Shown here: piece after piece, positions 1 to 11,639 of the stretch | Layout: each line of letters begins with the position of its first letter | Numbering within the stretch: the stretch's first letter is position 1 | Assembly (NCBI GenBank): GCA_021464245.1 | Contig: JADCRB010000118.1 | Span: 622,056 to 686,055, forward strand | Reading direction: 5' to 3' | Length of the DNA: 64,000 nt | Source: Carallia brachiata | Lineage: Eukaryota; Streptophyta; Magnoliopsida; Malpighiales; Rhizophoraceae | The notes under the pieces: generated by a model | Told to the model about the DNA's origin: nothing | The model's database searches: none | The model's input: only the letters and a program-made list of their open reading frames with translations | Translations under genes and position numbers: made by a program

Positions 1-586
1 GAAGAGTGAATGCGAAGCGGAACTGATCATCGTCCTTTAGAAAGTAAGTGAATTTCCACAAGTTAGGGACTCCCTTAAAAATTAGTGTGCCCCCTCAGGA
101 CCAAGATATTTAAACTCGGAAAGATTCTCATTGGATAGCTCAAGTCTAGCTAACCCATGACAGACTTTAAGCTTGAAGCTTTCTAGACAGAGTAGCGGCC
201 AAGACATAATCCCATTTTAATGGCAGAACGGACCCATCCATCAACGTCACCCGCAAAACTTTTCACACAGAAAGAAAGGGAAAAGGATTGTACGGCTTGG
301 TTTCCCTGCTCATAAGACTCTAGGGTCTCACTAACTCCTCTCACAAACTTCTCTTTGTATTCTGCACAAGTACAAGGTTGCTGGGAACTGTCAGAGAACG
401 GGAGGTTTTCTCCGGTCAGGAACATGTTAGGCCAATCAAAGTTGAGGTTAGAATGGTATGGCTGGACATGTCTTCACCTATGTGATAACACGCGTGTTCT
501 CGCAGCATCTCCCAGTGTGAGGCGGGAGATAATCAAATAAAGAATTTATCTGGCAACTTTCTGATTCAGTGGTGCTCGCTACTCAT
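1..586 (-). pseudogene. F-box/FBD pseudogene B0 (cut by the window edge)
   Basis: Degenerate F-box/LRR gene on the minus strand, paralogous to gene A at 7177-8169. Only the part matching exon 1 lies inside the window. The start-equivalent ATG is at 584-586 and is followed by an in-frame TGA at codon 7 (566-568). A second TGA (474-476) replaces the Trp of the conserved HRW segment of the F-box. Relative to A, 104 codons of the leucine-rich middle are missing, joining KMG directly to LCL. One-base deletions near 82 (gtgaccccc reduced to gtgcccccc) and near 205 break the rest. By position this is the tail of a further array unit lying left of the window. Confidence 0.85.
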
Positions 587-893
587 TTTTTCACTCGGTC
601 GTTTCCTTTTTCTCGAACACAAACAGATTATTATTTTTTATTATTTTTTGCGTACAATTTTTTTTATTATTACTATTAGATACTACTCAAATACTCACAA
701 TCCGAGCTTACGTAAAATAAGAAAAAGATTTAAAAAAATTAAAAAAAACAGTATCTGGAAGGAATTGTAGACAAGACACACGTATTGATCAGTTTCGTCA
801 TATAAACATTCACTGAAACAAAGGTCTAAGCTTTGAGCACAAACTTTAACGGATGGCAGAGAACTATAAAACCCCTCTTAAGATTTGAGCACA

Positions 894-1319
894 TGTATTT
901 CTTTGATCAGTGTTACACTACCGAATCTGTTCACAACACCTATATAAATAAGTTTTGCACAACCCACGGGATAGAGCTCATCCCACTGGATAGAGCCAAG
1001 CAAATAAGGATAAAGCAGAGCAAACAATTCAGTAACCAACTGATAAATAACATAACCAAAAGAGATGAATATGCAGCACCAAATTAATCCGATAACAGCC
1101 CCCCGCAAGCCAATGGACACTGCTGGAGGTGCAAACGTTGGCGAAGAAGAACAAACCAGGCAGTGGCCAATGGCTTCGTGAAGATATCAGCAACTTGATC
1201 ATCACTAGAAATAAATCGAACATCCAATTGGCCTCGTGCAACCTCATCACGAACAAAATGATAATCAACCTCGATATGCTTGGTAGGAGCATAAAAAAAG
1301 GGATTAGCAGTAAGATAAA
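894..1319 (-). mobile_element. 3' end of Copia element fused to LINE (unit U0 tail)
   Basis: Bases 894-1097 match the 204-bp LTR of the complete element at 53799-54002, reading TG...CA on the minus strand. Bases 1098-1319 encode the last part of the Copia RNase H, including a VADIFTKPLA motif. Homology to the complete element stops after taagataaa at 1319, and LINE sequence starts at once. Three small differences are shared with the fragments at 18560 and 36212 but not with the complete element, for example cactgg versus cacagg. The fragments therefore share one origin. Confidence 0.9.
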
Positions 1320-3779
1320 GAAGACTTTTGTTCACTAGTTTCTTCCTTCTTCACCTCATCCAAACTCTCCAGGGGCATTAATTCTTCTTTTGTGACTCTT
1401 GCTGCTAAGACTATTGGTGCTAGTAACCTTATTGATTTTCGTCCTATTAGCCAAATTGGATGTTTGTATAAAATAGTTTCGAAGATCTTAGCAAACAGGC
1501 TTAAAGGTGTCATTGGTGAAGTTATTAGCCAGAACCAAACTGGTTTCATTCAAGGTCGACAAATTCTTGATGGAGTACTCATAGCTTCAGAATTAATCCA
1601 TATGATGACAAAGAGTAAGCAATTGGGGGTGTTATTTAAATTGGACTTCCATAAGGCCTTTGATTTAGTCTCCTGGAGTTATCTATATTCTGTAATGCGG
1701 CTCATGGGCTTTGGGGTTAGGTGGCGTTCATGGATACAGCAGTGCCTTTCCACTACTCGTATCTCTATTTTGGTTAATGGTTCTCCAACCCCTGAAATTC
1801 AGTTACAATGTGGTCTTAGGCAAGGAGACCCATTGTCTCCTTTTCTATTCATTATTGCTGCGGAAGGCCTCTCTCAAATGCTGCATAAGGGCTAGGAGCA
1901 GAATTTATTTCAGGGACTTTCCATACATGGACATCATTCTCAGTGCTCCATCGCCCATCTACAATTTGCGGATGACACCATTATTTTCTGCCAACCAAAT
2001 ACCACAAGACTTCTTAATGTTAAAAGAATCTTGAGATGCTTTGAGTTGGCATCAGGCCTGAACGTTAACTTTGCTAAAAGCTCACTGATTGGAATGAATG
2101 TCAAACATGAATGGCTTTTGGAAATTGCAAATAATCTAAGGACCAAGGTTGAAATCCTCCCAATAAAATACCTTGGCCTACCGTTGGGGGCAAATCCACG
2201 AAGGAAATCAACTTGGGATCCCATCCTTGTTAAAATTCGTAGCAGGTTGGCAACCTGGAAAGGGAAACTTCTATCTACGGGTGGACGGCTAACACTTATC
2301 AAATTTGTCCTCAATTCTCTCCCTATCTATTATTTATCTATTTTCAAAATCCCGAGACTTGTTGCAATGGAAATTACTTCTTTACAGCGGAGGTTTTTCT
2401 AGAGTGGTGATATAGAGAAGAAGAAAATGTGCTTAGTCAAATGGGAGGTTATCATGAAGCCTAAAGGAAGGAGGTCTTGGTACTAGGTCATTGCTATATA
2501 AAAATCAAGGACTGCTCTTTAAGTGGCTATGGCGTTATCTGAAGGGTGATGGATCTATGTGGAAATGTCTCATTGACTGCAAGTATAAAAATCTTTCAGT
2601 CTCTTCTTGGCCAACTTTTGATCCTCAAAATGTCTCATGTATTTGGAGGGACATTACAAATTCTGTAGAATATGATGAAAATTTCAAGAAGTTTGTGGAG
2701 AAGGGACTTTGTTTCAAGATAGGCTGCAGACAACGTACTCGTTTTTGGCAAGATTTATGGGTGGGTGACAGGACTCTTATGGACAGATTTCCTCGTCTAA
2801 TGGTCCTAGCAAAAAATAAGGATGCTTTAGTAGCAAATTGTGGTGAATGGGTGAATGAGAGTTGGAACTGGAATTTACAATGGCAAAGACAATTATTAGA
2901 GCGTGAAGTTCACATGGTGGCTGATCTCCTCACAGCAATTGGATCCATACATCCAACTCTTTCTTTAGATGATTCGGTGACATGGACATATGTAAAATCA
3001 GGTGACTATACAGTAAAGTCATTCCATACTGAATGCATGAAGGTTTCATCTCAATCAGGTACCTCATTTCTCCCGAATATTTGGCTTGGGCCAGTTCCAC
3101 CCAAAGTAGAAATCTTCACTCGGATGGCTTTTATGGATAAAAAATGTACTCGAAGTTCATTACTTAAAAGGGGAATTATCCTTGAGGACCAAAGTCTGTG
3201 CTGTTTTTGCAATAAAAAAATTGAATCAGGGCCACATTTATTTTCCAATGTGCTTCTTCTTGGCAACTTTGGTGCTCTATTATTAAGTGGTGGGGGCAAA
3301 GCTGGTGTATCCCTAACTCTTTTGTGGACTTATACTTGCAATGGACTGGATTAGTAACTAGAAAAGGAGCAAGAAAGGTTTGGACAACCATATTCTTTGT
3401 TTTAACATGAACTATTTGGCTAAAGCGGAATAAAAAGATTTTCCAAAATACCGACGTGACCTGGCCTACCTTACGAGACGTTGTGTTTACCCACACCTAC
3501 ACATGGATCAAAGCGGCAAATATTAATTCCCCCCTTCAGGCTCAATCCCTTCTTGTTTCTGCAGATGCACTACAAGGATGAAACGCTTATGCACTTCTAT
3601 AAATGAATAGTATTGCAAGTTCTTTCTCTTGTATTTGTTGACGACTGATAATGTGTGACTAAGGAGGTATATTATGGCGTTGTGATGATCTCTGTCATCG
3701 AGTGACATATTGACTTTCTTGTGTATTATTATTTTCAATCAAATACATCCATACTTGAATTATCAAAAAAAAAAAAAAA
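1320..3779 (+). mobile_element. 5'-cut L1-type LINE, copy in U1 (RT and zf-RVT, dead)
   Basis: Non-LTR retrotransposon remnant. Recognisable protein starts near 1341 (GINSSF, then DFRPIS), so the endonuclease and N-terminal reverse transcriptase are absent. RT motifs follow in order: KLDFHKAFD near 1640, GLRQGDPLSPF near 1813, and the catalytic FADD at 1965-1976. The C-terminal zf-RVT region has the pattern CCFCNKKIESGPH near 3200. Stops occur at 1893-1895 (TAG) and 2400-2402 (TAG), with frame changes near 2480 and 3240. The 3' end is a typical plant L1 tail, attatc plus about 15 A (3765-3779). No target-site duplication is visible on the left because the element begins at the Copia join. Confidence 0.93.
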
Positions 3780-5786
3780 GAGATGAGATCAAAGTAATAT
3801 AATCAATCGGATAATGATAAACTGAAAAAATTTTAAAAAATTAAATAAATAAATTTTTATATACTATCTAATAAATTACTTGCTCACCATGTACAAGTGC
3901 TCTATTTTTACAAATTTATGTCTTTAACATCAACTGAGATAACGCATTAAATTTCTACAAATTTGCCACCACTATGATAGTGCACCAAGATAATTTTGTG
4001 GATTTGCATCGTTAACATTTTATAGGACAAGTGGAACTGAAATGTAAAGTCACTTCGTTTCATTCCTCGAAGAAGTACTGATTTAGATACCTCTAGAAAT
4101 ATTAATGATTTTGATTGATTTTGATTTGTGGTAACTAATATTCATGTTGAAACAAATCAAACATAAAAGGAGTCTAATAATGCGTAATGATAAATGTTTC
4201 GAAATTTGAATAATAAAATATTTTAAAATATACAATAAAAAAAATTATTAATAATTTTTTTAATATTATTAAATTAAAAAATATTAATAAATTTTTCATA
4301 ATTATATATTTTAATATATTTTATAACATAATTTTTTAAATGTTTATCATTATTCCCTAACAATTGGCTTCACCACAACAGGACAAGTGAAAGATTTCCA
4401 AGAATGAATGGACACGTTCATGCAGAGTGTCCGTGTTGATATGGGTTGGATAAGGACACATGTCGAACATAACATAGATATTTGTTCGATACATTAAAAA
4501 TGTGTTCGTTAAAAAAAATTTAAATCATATCAAACACAATTTGAACATGTCTAACACATGTTCAAGATACGCCTTGAATATACAAATGATAAGTTTTGAA
4601 AAAAAAATAAAATAAAAAATAGAAAAGTAATTATTGTCTGTCAGATGGCCGACAGTCCATCCTCTTCTTCTTGTGTTTTTTTTTTTTAATTATGTTTTTA
4701 AGAAGGTGCCAGGCAGGGAAGATTGAAATTATATTTTAAAAAGTTCTATGGCTCTCTTTTGTTAGTTTTTATGTTAGTGCTCATAGTACATCATATAAAA
4801 TCTCATATTTATTAAAAAATATTATGAATTGCTTTTAACAACAAAAATTAAATTTAATCTCAAATTTAAGTTATAATTTATATTATATTTTAAATAATGA
4901 TATTTATATATATTTATTTGTCTATATACACCCAGATATATATGTGTGTGTTTATGTCATATTCGTATCTTAATTTTTGTAAAATTGATATGTTACCGTA
5001 TTTATATTTATTATGTCTGTATCATTATATCCCTATCAATCAAGCTTAAAGATTTCTCAGTAAAAACAAGCATAACTCCGCTTTGTTGAGTCGGTAAACC
5101 GATCTAGCAATGAAGAATTGAAATCGCAATTTGGGGTTGCCAAGGTTTAAAACAAGTGGACCAAGGTCTAATTTAACGTTATTAATGTCTAAATATAAAA
5201 TAGATCATTATTTCTTCTTTGTTTTTTGGGGTGGGGGGAGGGAGTCTGACGAATCAATATATTCTACCGCCAACTGTGTCGATCAGTAGTTGGGTTATCT
5301 GATAAGGGCAATTAAGCTAGTGTTCACGCGATTACTATGTTATGAGTGTGTATTTAGTGCGCAAATTAAATAATATAACATAAATTAATATAAGTTAACA
5401 TAATATAGAATAAGTTAAACTACTAATTTATATCATATTTAAAATAATATGATCTAGAATAGTATAATATATCAAAATAATTTTTTACCCTTAAAAATAA
5501 TGATTTTATTTACTGTTAATTTTAACTTTTTTATTAAAATAATAACATTAAGCAATAGAATTAATATTTATTTTACATGTGATATACATTACATTATTTA
5601 TAAATATTCAATTTTATATGGAAATATTTTTAAAATTAAGCATTAATTTTATTTATACAAATAAATTTTAAAATATTAAAAAGAAGAATTAATTTTTAAA
5701 ATTTTTTTAAAGAAAAAAGTTAAATAAATTCTAAGATATAAACTTTTAAATTTATATAAAAGAAAAAGAATGATGAGCGAGAGAGG

Positions 5787-5823
<37 letters not shown>

Positions 5824-6540
5824 CAGAGAGAAAGGAAGGGAGGAAGGAGGAGAGAGGGAGGACGGAGGAGAGAGAAAGGGAAAAGAGAAAGAGACGAGGA
5901 GTTAGAGAGAGAGGAGGGAGAAAAGAAAAGAAAAAGAGAGACGGGGAGTGGGAGAGAGAGATGGGAGGAGAGAGGTAAGAGAAGAGAAATGAACTTTTTT
6001 TAATTTTATATTAATTTTAAATATTTAAAATTTATTTTAATTAAAATAATATTTTAATAAATATATAATTTATCAATACTAATTCAGATATATGTAGACT
6101 AATTCATATAAATAAGAGATAGTACTATTTTATATTTATAAAATAATATACTCATAATAACATGTCTTATATCCATCTTATTGAACAATTAATATAAACT
6201 AAAATAAAATGATTAGTTTTTATTCTATAATATCTTGTTCTAACTCACGAAACCAACGTACCCTAATTGATTATTACACCATATCCTTTCAATTTACACA
6301 GATTATTATACCGTATCCTTATTGTGAAATACAGAAAAAAAAATATAGAATAGAGAGAACCCACACCAAAACATGAAAAAGACACATCAAAATTAATTCA
6401 TTATTTAGTTTAGATAGATCAACAGAGTAACGTATTCATATTTTTGAAGGTTCTAAAGTTATCGTTAATAGATAATTGAGCATTTTCTCCCCGAAAAAGA
6501 TTCAGAAAAAATAGAGAACGTCCAAAATATTAGACATGAC
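3780..6540. other. AT-rich 3' flank of gene A in U1
   Basis: No gene is seen. The block is paralogous, at low identity, to 15690-16990 in front of pseudogene B. Shared landmarks include ttctatggctctct (4744 and 15846), gtttaaaac followed by aacgttattaatgtct, and gtgtcgatc with agttgggtt. It therefore belongs to an old duplication that produced A and B. A purine tract lies inside it. Confidence 0.6.
5775..5989 (+). repeat. GA-rich microsatellite, U1
   Basis: About 215 bp almost purely of A and G on the plus strand, beginning with a run of GA dinucleotides and passing into mixed AG repeats. Its internal sequence differs among units (23449-23659, 41063-41279), as expected for slippage. Any apparent Glu/Arg-rich reading frame here is a composition artefact. 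Confidence 0.9.
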
Positions 6541-8169
6541 CTAAAATAAACAACAAACGTTAGTATTTTCAGAGAATTTTTGAAGTTGTTCTATAACTTT
6601 TTGACGTTCTCCCTCTTTCCACCGATGTTTCACTTTACATCTTTCGGAACACAATGAATTGTACCATTCATGTTCTCTGATGACCACCTGGCCAAGGACA
6701 GGCGCATGTTTCAGCAAGAAAATGACAAATTCGATCTGACTGGAGGTGCAAAACCCACAAAATTCAACTTCTTCCAAATGTTCAAGGACATATCCACTGC
6801 GGTCGAGCTGTCCTTGCTCACCGTCTTCTTCACAACACATCTGCAATTACAACGTCAAGTACCAAGTAACATAATTCAAGTAGAACTTGAAGTAGCTAGG
6901 TTACAAATACATCGATCCAAAATACTTGTACCGCTCACCATTAAATGAAGTTGACGAAGGAGAGGAAATGCTTTGAGAATTGAAACCATCTTCAGCAAGT
7001 CAAATTTCGTTTGCTGAAAAAAAGTCAACCTCAATCTTGTAACTGTCGTGAATGTTACAATGCTTTGCGGAATTTTATTAACCTGCACGCACAGAGAGAG
7101 GCGAATATAGTTAACGTATCTGCCAAGAGAGAAAATATGAATGAAAAAGCTTCAATGGAAATGTTTGTTCGCAGACCCAATCTTCCTCAGTCTTAACATA
7201 TAACTCCCTCAACTTGGGAAGTTGTTGTGGAAGAAGAGTGAATACGCAGCGGAACTGATCATCATCCTTTAGAAAGTAAGTGAATTTCCACAAGTTAGGG
7301 ACTCCCTTAAAAATTAGTGTGACCCCCTCAGGACCAAGATATTTAAACTCGGAAAGATTCTCATTGGATAGCTCAAGTCTAGCTAACCCATGACAGACTT
7401 TAAGCTTGAAGCTTTCTAGACAGAGTAGCGGCCCAAGGCATAATCTCATAGGAAGGCTACAGCAGAAGAATGTTAAAGCCTTAAGCTTCACCAAAGAACA
7501 AAACAAGCTCTGCAGGTCGTATTTTGATAGAGCTGCATACTTCAAGTAGAGGGATTCCAAGGAGCTGAATTGGCTGGTGAAATTTGACCCCAAGTTGCAA
7601 GCATACAAGCGCAGATGCCTTACATTGGCTTGTGCGCCTTCCAAAAGCTTACGGCGAAAGTAGTACCTGCCCCGATGGGGTTCGAGAAAGAAGCCAGACC
7701 GGGTGACCTTGGAAAGAGTATGTCGACAGTAAACTGCAAGCGACAAAGTTTGAGCACCCATTTTAATGGCAGAACGGACCCATCCATCAACGTCACCCGC
7801 AAAACTTTTCACACAGAAAGAAAGGGAAAAGGATTGTATGGCTTGTTTTCCCTCCTCATAAGACTCTAGGGTCTCACTAACTCCTTTCACAAACTTCTCT
7901 TTGTATTCTGCACAAGTGCAAGGTTGCTGGGAACTGTCAGAGAACGGGAGGTTTTCTCCGGTCAGGAACATGTTAGGCCAATCGAAGTTGAGGTTAGAAT
8001 GGGATGGCCGAAGATGACTCCATCTATGTGATAACACGTGTGTTCTGGCAGCATCCCCCAATGTCAAGCGGGAGATAATCAAACAAAGAATTTCGTCTGG
8101 CAAACTACTAATGCGGTCGTCCTTGCTAGTCATTTTGTCACTTGATCGTATCCTCCTACATGAACACAA
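6541..8169 (-). CDS. F-box/FBD/LRR protein A1, intact three-exon gene
   Basis: Likely substrate receptor of an SCF ubiquitin ligase. Exon 1 is 7177-8169, exon 2 6939-7082 and exon 3 6541-6840, all phase 0, giving 478 aa. The F-box is at about residues 18-55 (SSLPDEILCLIISRL, then HVLSHRW). Leucine-rich repeats occupy about 140-380. An FBD domain follows (HLEEVEFCGF, then IEFVIFLLKHAPVLGQVVI). Intron 2 has a good GTGAGC donor and TTGCAG acceptor. The intron 1 donor is GTCTGC, where the B paralogue has the stronger GTATGC. If intron 1 were retained, translation would stop at 352 aa without the FBD. Met at 8133 is an alternative start (466 aa). This is the only A copy open in all three exons. 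The family assignment is firm; the substrate is unknown. Confidence 0.87.
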
Positions 8170-8700
8170 ACTGATTGTTATTTTTTATTTTCTTTGGTAC
8201 AATTTTTTATTATTACTATTAGATACTATCCAAATACTGAGAAATTGAGCTTACGTAAAATTAGAAAAACCAAAAAAAAAAAATCTGGAAGGAATTGTAG
8301 ACAAGACTCATGTATTGTATACTATTGCCCATCAATTTCATCATATGAACATTCACTAAAAACAAGATCTAAGCTTTGGCAAAAGCTTTAACGGATGGCA
8401 GAGAACCATAAAACCCCTCTTAAGAGGGTTAGCTAGAATGGTTAGGACATGCAAAAACAGACAGAGAGAGAGAGAATAAAAAAAAACTGCTATTTTGCGA
8501 GTGTTGATGCTGAATTCCAATTTAGATTTCAATGGCGGTGAACCATACAACCATTAAACTCTAATCACCGAACGGAACCAAAGCTAAAAAAATATTCATC
8601 AAAGAAAAGGACGCATGACCAAATTGAAGTTCAATACCTGATCAGAAGAAGGATGCAACAATCTTGTGTCGTACCTTTTTCCTAAATATAAAGGAAGAGA
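8170..8700. other. Upstream region of A1
   Basis: AT-rich 5' flank of A1. It parallels the flank of pseudogene B (600-890) up to cccctcttaag. At that point the B flank is replaced by the Copia LTR, while here the original sequence continues. It holds a short GA run near 8460. No clear TATA box can be chosen. Confidence 0.6.
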
Positions 8701-8739
8701 AAGACATGGATGCGGGAAGACCAGAAGCTGGAAAATAGT

Positions 8740-10300
8740 ATATTTAAAATGAAAAAAAATGGTAAAGAAATTAAATGCTATAAAATCTTATCGCATAATT
8801 TCAATCGTATATTTGAAAAGTGAAAAGCAAAATTTGTCCCAGTTTTTCTTTATTTGTAATAAAACATTAATAAGACATAAAAAAATTATTATTGTAAATG
8901 GTAATGAATAAATGTAAATGGATATAGTTGAGAAAAATGTTATAAAATCTTGAACAATTCATTTCTTCTTTAATATTTATGATTTTAAATATTAAATTAA
9001 AAAATTGCCATCTATAACTATACATGAATCGCCACTAAAATCTTGAAAATTAAATGTTTGAAAAGCTGATAAAATTTTTTTTCGTATTCCTTCTTATTTA
9101 TAGCAAAACATAAAACAGAAATGAAAAATTATCATAAATGATAAAAAAAAATATAGATAGATATTATTGAGTTAAATGACACAAAATCTTATGCCATTTT
9201 TTGATTTTTTTTTTCAGCTTTTTGTCATTTCTCGCAAAATATTGATGAGAAATGAAAATTTTACCAAATTATTACGAAAAAAACAATTGGATGTAATTGA
9301 GTTAAATGCCATGAAATCTTGCACGATTGGTTTGCTCATATCCTTTCTTGCTCAATATTCATGATTTTAAAGATTACATTGAAAAATTAGTATAAATATC
9401 CATACAAAAATTTCCAGAAAAACCTTAAAAATTGAATGTTTAGAAAGATGAGAGAAAATTTTTTGTCTGCTTTCCTCATTTGTAGCAAAACATGGATGAG
9501 AAATGATAAAATAATCATAAATAATAATAAAAAATTAACGAGAGGATTAAAGCTTGGCCAATATTTGAAAAGTTTGTGAAGATGTCAGTGATCCAAGACC
9601 CATATTTAGCAAAAATAATATCTAGCAAAACAATCTAAATTAGGAGTGTGACACTATCAAAGAGAAATTTGTTCCTTCAGTTCCAAAAAGTCTAAGAAAT
9701 CACATAAATAAGGAACACTCGATTTTGGCTTGGAAATTTCCTTTCACAAGTGAACTCCATGGAAAAAATCGAATCCGGAGGCTAAGAGAAAAAAAAAAAA
9801 ACCACACCCGCCAATTTAAGAACAAAGTCCAAATCTTTTAGGATAGTGAGTAGTGAATAAGAAGACGGTTTGCAAATTCAGGGCAAGAATTATAAAAAAG
9901 ACGAGGCAATTTCAATAGCTGTCACACCCCTCGAAAGAAGGAAGTTTTTGGTATAAATTCTATTTTGAATAGCTAGTCAAAAGAATAATTAAACTTCAGG
10001 AAGAGCGAATCTCAGCAAAGTGTTTAGACTGGTGGCATCAATAGGACTTAAGTCACTTATCAGGAGCTGCATTCGAAGAGATTAATAGATATATTGTTAA
10101 CAGCTGCATTCAAAAAATTTGTATACCATAAGTGGCAATAAAAGAAGATTAACGGATATAATTAAGTTTACTGCCCTAAAATCTTAGGCAATCAGCATGT
10201 TCACGTCCTTTTTTGTCCTTAATATTTATGACTATGAAGATTGCATTCATAAATTACCGTAGATATCTCTACAAAATTGTCATGAAAATCGAATCTCATA
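8740..10300. repeat. Degenerate dispersed/tandem repeat region, U1
   Basis: A motif of the type (t)aaatgc-ataaaatctt recurs at about 8776, 8935, 9172, 9302 and 10168. Around it sit diverged versions of a longer block: tttatgatt-taaa-att, then aattgccac-aaatcttgaaaatt, then gcaaaacat-gatgagaaatgaaaa. Spacing is irregular (about 130-240 bp, with a larger last gap), so this looks like an old, decayed satellite-like repeat. No gene is seen. Confidence 0.5.
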
Positions 10301-10417
10301 AAACCCTATCCAAACTCACATAGAAGTTTATGTCCTTTATTCATCCTTGATAACTAAAATTGATAACAATATCGAATCACTCTATGCAGTTAACCTTCCA
10401 TCCCTCAACCCTCCCTA

Positions 10418-10606
10418 CTAAGAGCCATTTGTTACAGGAAACAAATGGAGCAATTGGAGTGACTGAAGTTGATTTGTACCGTGTCGAGAAGCAAACTCAG
10501 CCGGTAGTTTCCAATGACCTGGAGCGCGCTTACGTTGTTTCAAAAAGAAATTATTTCTCAAGCACTTAAACATAATTGTATTTCCATGGTAACTCATTTC
10601 TAACAT
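10418..10606 (-). pseudogene. Possible B3-domain-like remnant
   Basis: Minus-strand frame of 62 codons containing KLPAEFASRHG, which loosely resembles the start of a plant B3 DNA-binding domain. No further B3 strands, start context or splice partners are evident. The frame is open in U1 and U2 (28085-28273), but a 2-base insertion near 45772 breaks it in U3. Chance similarity is a real possibility. Confidence 0.18.
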
Positions 10607-11074
10607 TTTAAATTTGCAACAAAATATTCTTCCCGATATTTACTCCAGAGTTTAAGATTTTAAATTATCTTATAAAGACAAATTGATTTTCCATTTTGTT
10701 TTTTTTTTTAACTTCACTTCATATTTGTATTAATGTTTGGACTATAAATATAATATAATTTTTAATAATAAAGATTTCACTAATAAATGAGAATGCAATA
10801 ATTTTGTATCATATAACTAACGACCGTTAGTCGAAATAAAAGGAGCTCGGTTCCACTTCTGTAAGATCTTCAGTTCAAGTTTTATTTATGCAAAAAATGA
10901 CGTTAAAAGAGCTCTGCTCCTCAATGAGTCCAACAGAAGTTCAAACCAGATTAATCGGGATTTAATGTCATTTCTGAAGACCGGAGTTTAGCACCAATAA
11001 AAAATAATTTTGTATTTTATATATAATATTCATACATATATTTATGGTATAAAAATAAAATATAATATTTTATT

Positions 11075-11625
11075 ATATGTATATGCATCTGGATCCTAAT
11101 TTTTATATGAAGCGTAGATTTGTTCAACATCATGTCTCCTGCCATCAAGAAACGTGATTTTGCAATTTAGATCCTAAATAGCCACAAACCAGGAAAAAAA
11201 AAATTCTTTAAAAAAGAAAAAAGGCGGAGAATGTTTTGCAATTAACCTTGAACCCATGCAACAAGATTTTCGAGCAGAACCAATCCTGTCCTCTTTTTTG
11301 AAGTTACAAGTGAAATTGGCATGGCTATCCTAATCTTGTTTGGATATACAAGCAACAACTCTAATGTCCAAATATGTTATCACAAAAAGGACCCTTCCAA
11401 TCGCATTACAAGACCACAAGAAGGTATCAAAGGTTAGTTTTTGCTCTCTAGCAAAACACGAGACAGGAAGCACATACATGCAGACACGCATCCATAAATC
11501 CATAGATAAAGCAGAATACGCATAAGATAAATAACAATTAAAAAGAAATATTGACGCAAGAAGGGCTAAAGGAATTGAAATTGCAAGAAGGATAACGGAG
11601 GAGGAGGAGAGAGAGAGACCGCCAT
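11075..11625 (-). pseudogene. Possible gene 5' end with small exons, U1
   Basis: Minus-strand hints of a spliced gene fragment. An ATG at 11623-11625 follows a GC-richer leader and opens a Ser/Pro-rich frame (MAVSLSPPPP). A candidate exon at 11247-11322 encodes MPISLVTSKKRTG and ends CAAG before GTTAAT. A candidate acceptor GGCAG precedes 11138. The pieces can be joined in frame, but the protein is not recognised and no downstream exons are seen. Equivalent sequence is present in U2 (about 28740-29285) and U3 (about 46370-46910). Confidence 0.2.
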
Positions 11626-11639
11626 TTAAGGAGTGAGAC

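Noticed and set aside
1084..1335. Separate small gene at the Copia-LINE join
   Set aside because: The frame is the truncated Copia RNase H running a few codons into LINE DNA.
5770..6003. Charged Glu/Arg-rich reading frame
   Set aside because: It lies wholly in the GA microsatellite and its sequence follows the repeat, not a protein constraint.
10800..10840. Short palindrome actaacg-ac-cgttagt as an operator
   Set aside because: It contains Myb-like words but has no gene with a clear start beside it, and chance occurrence is likely.
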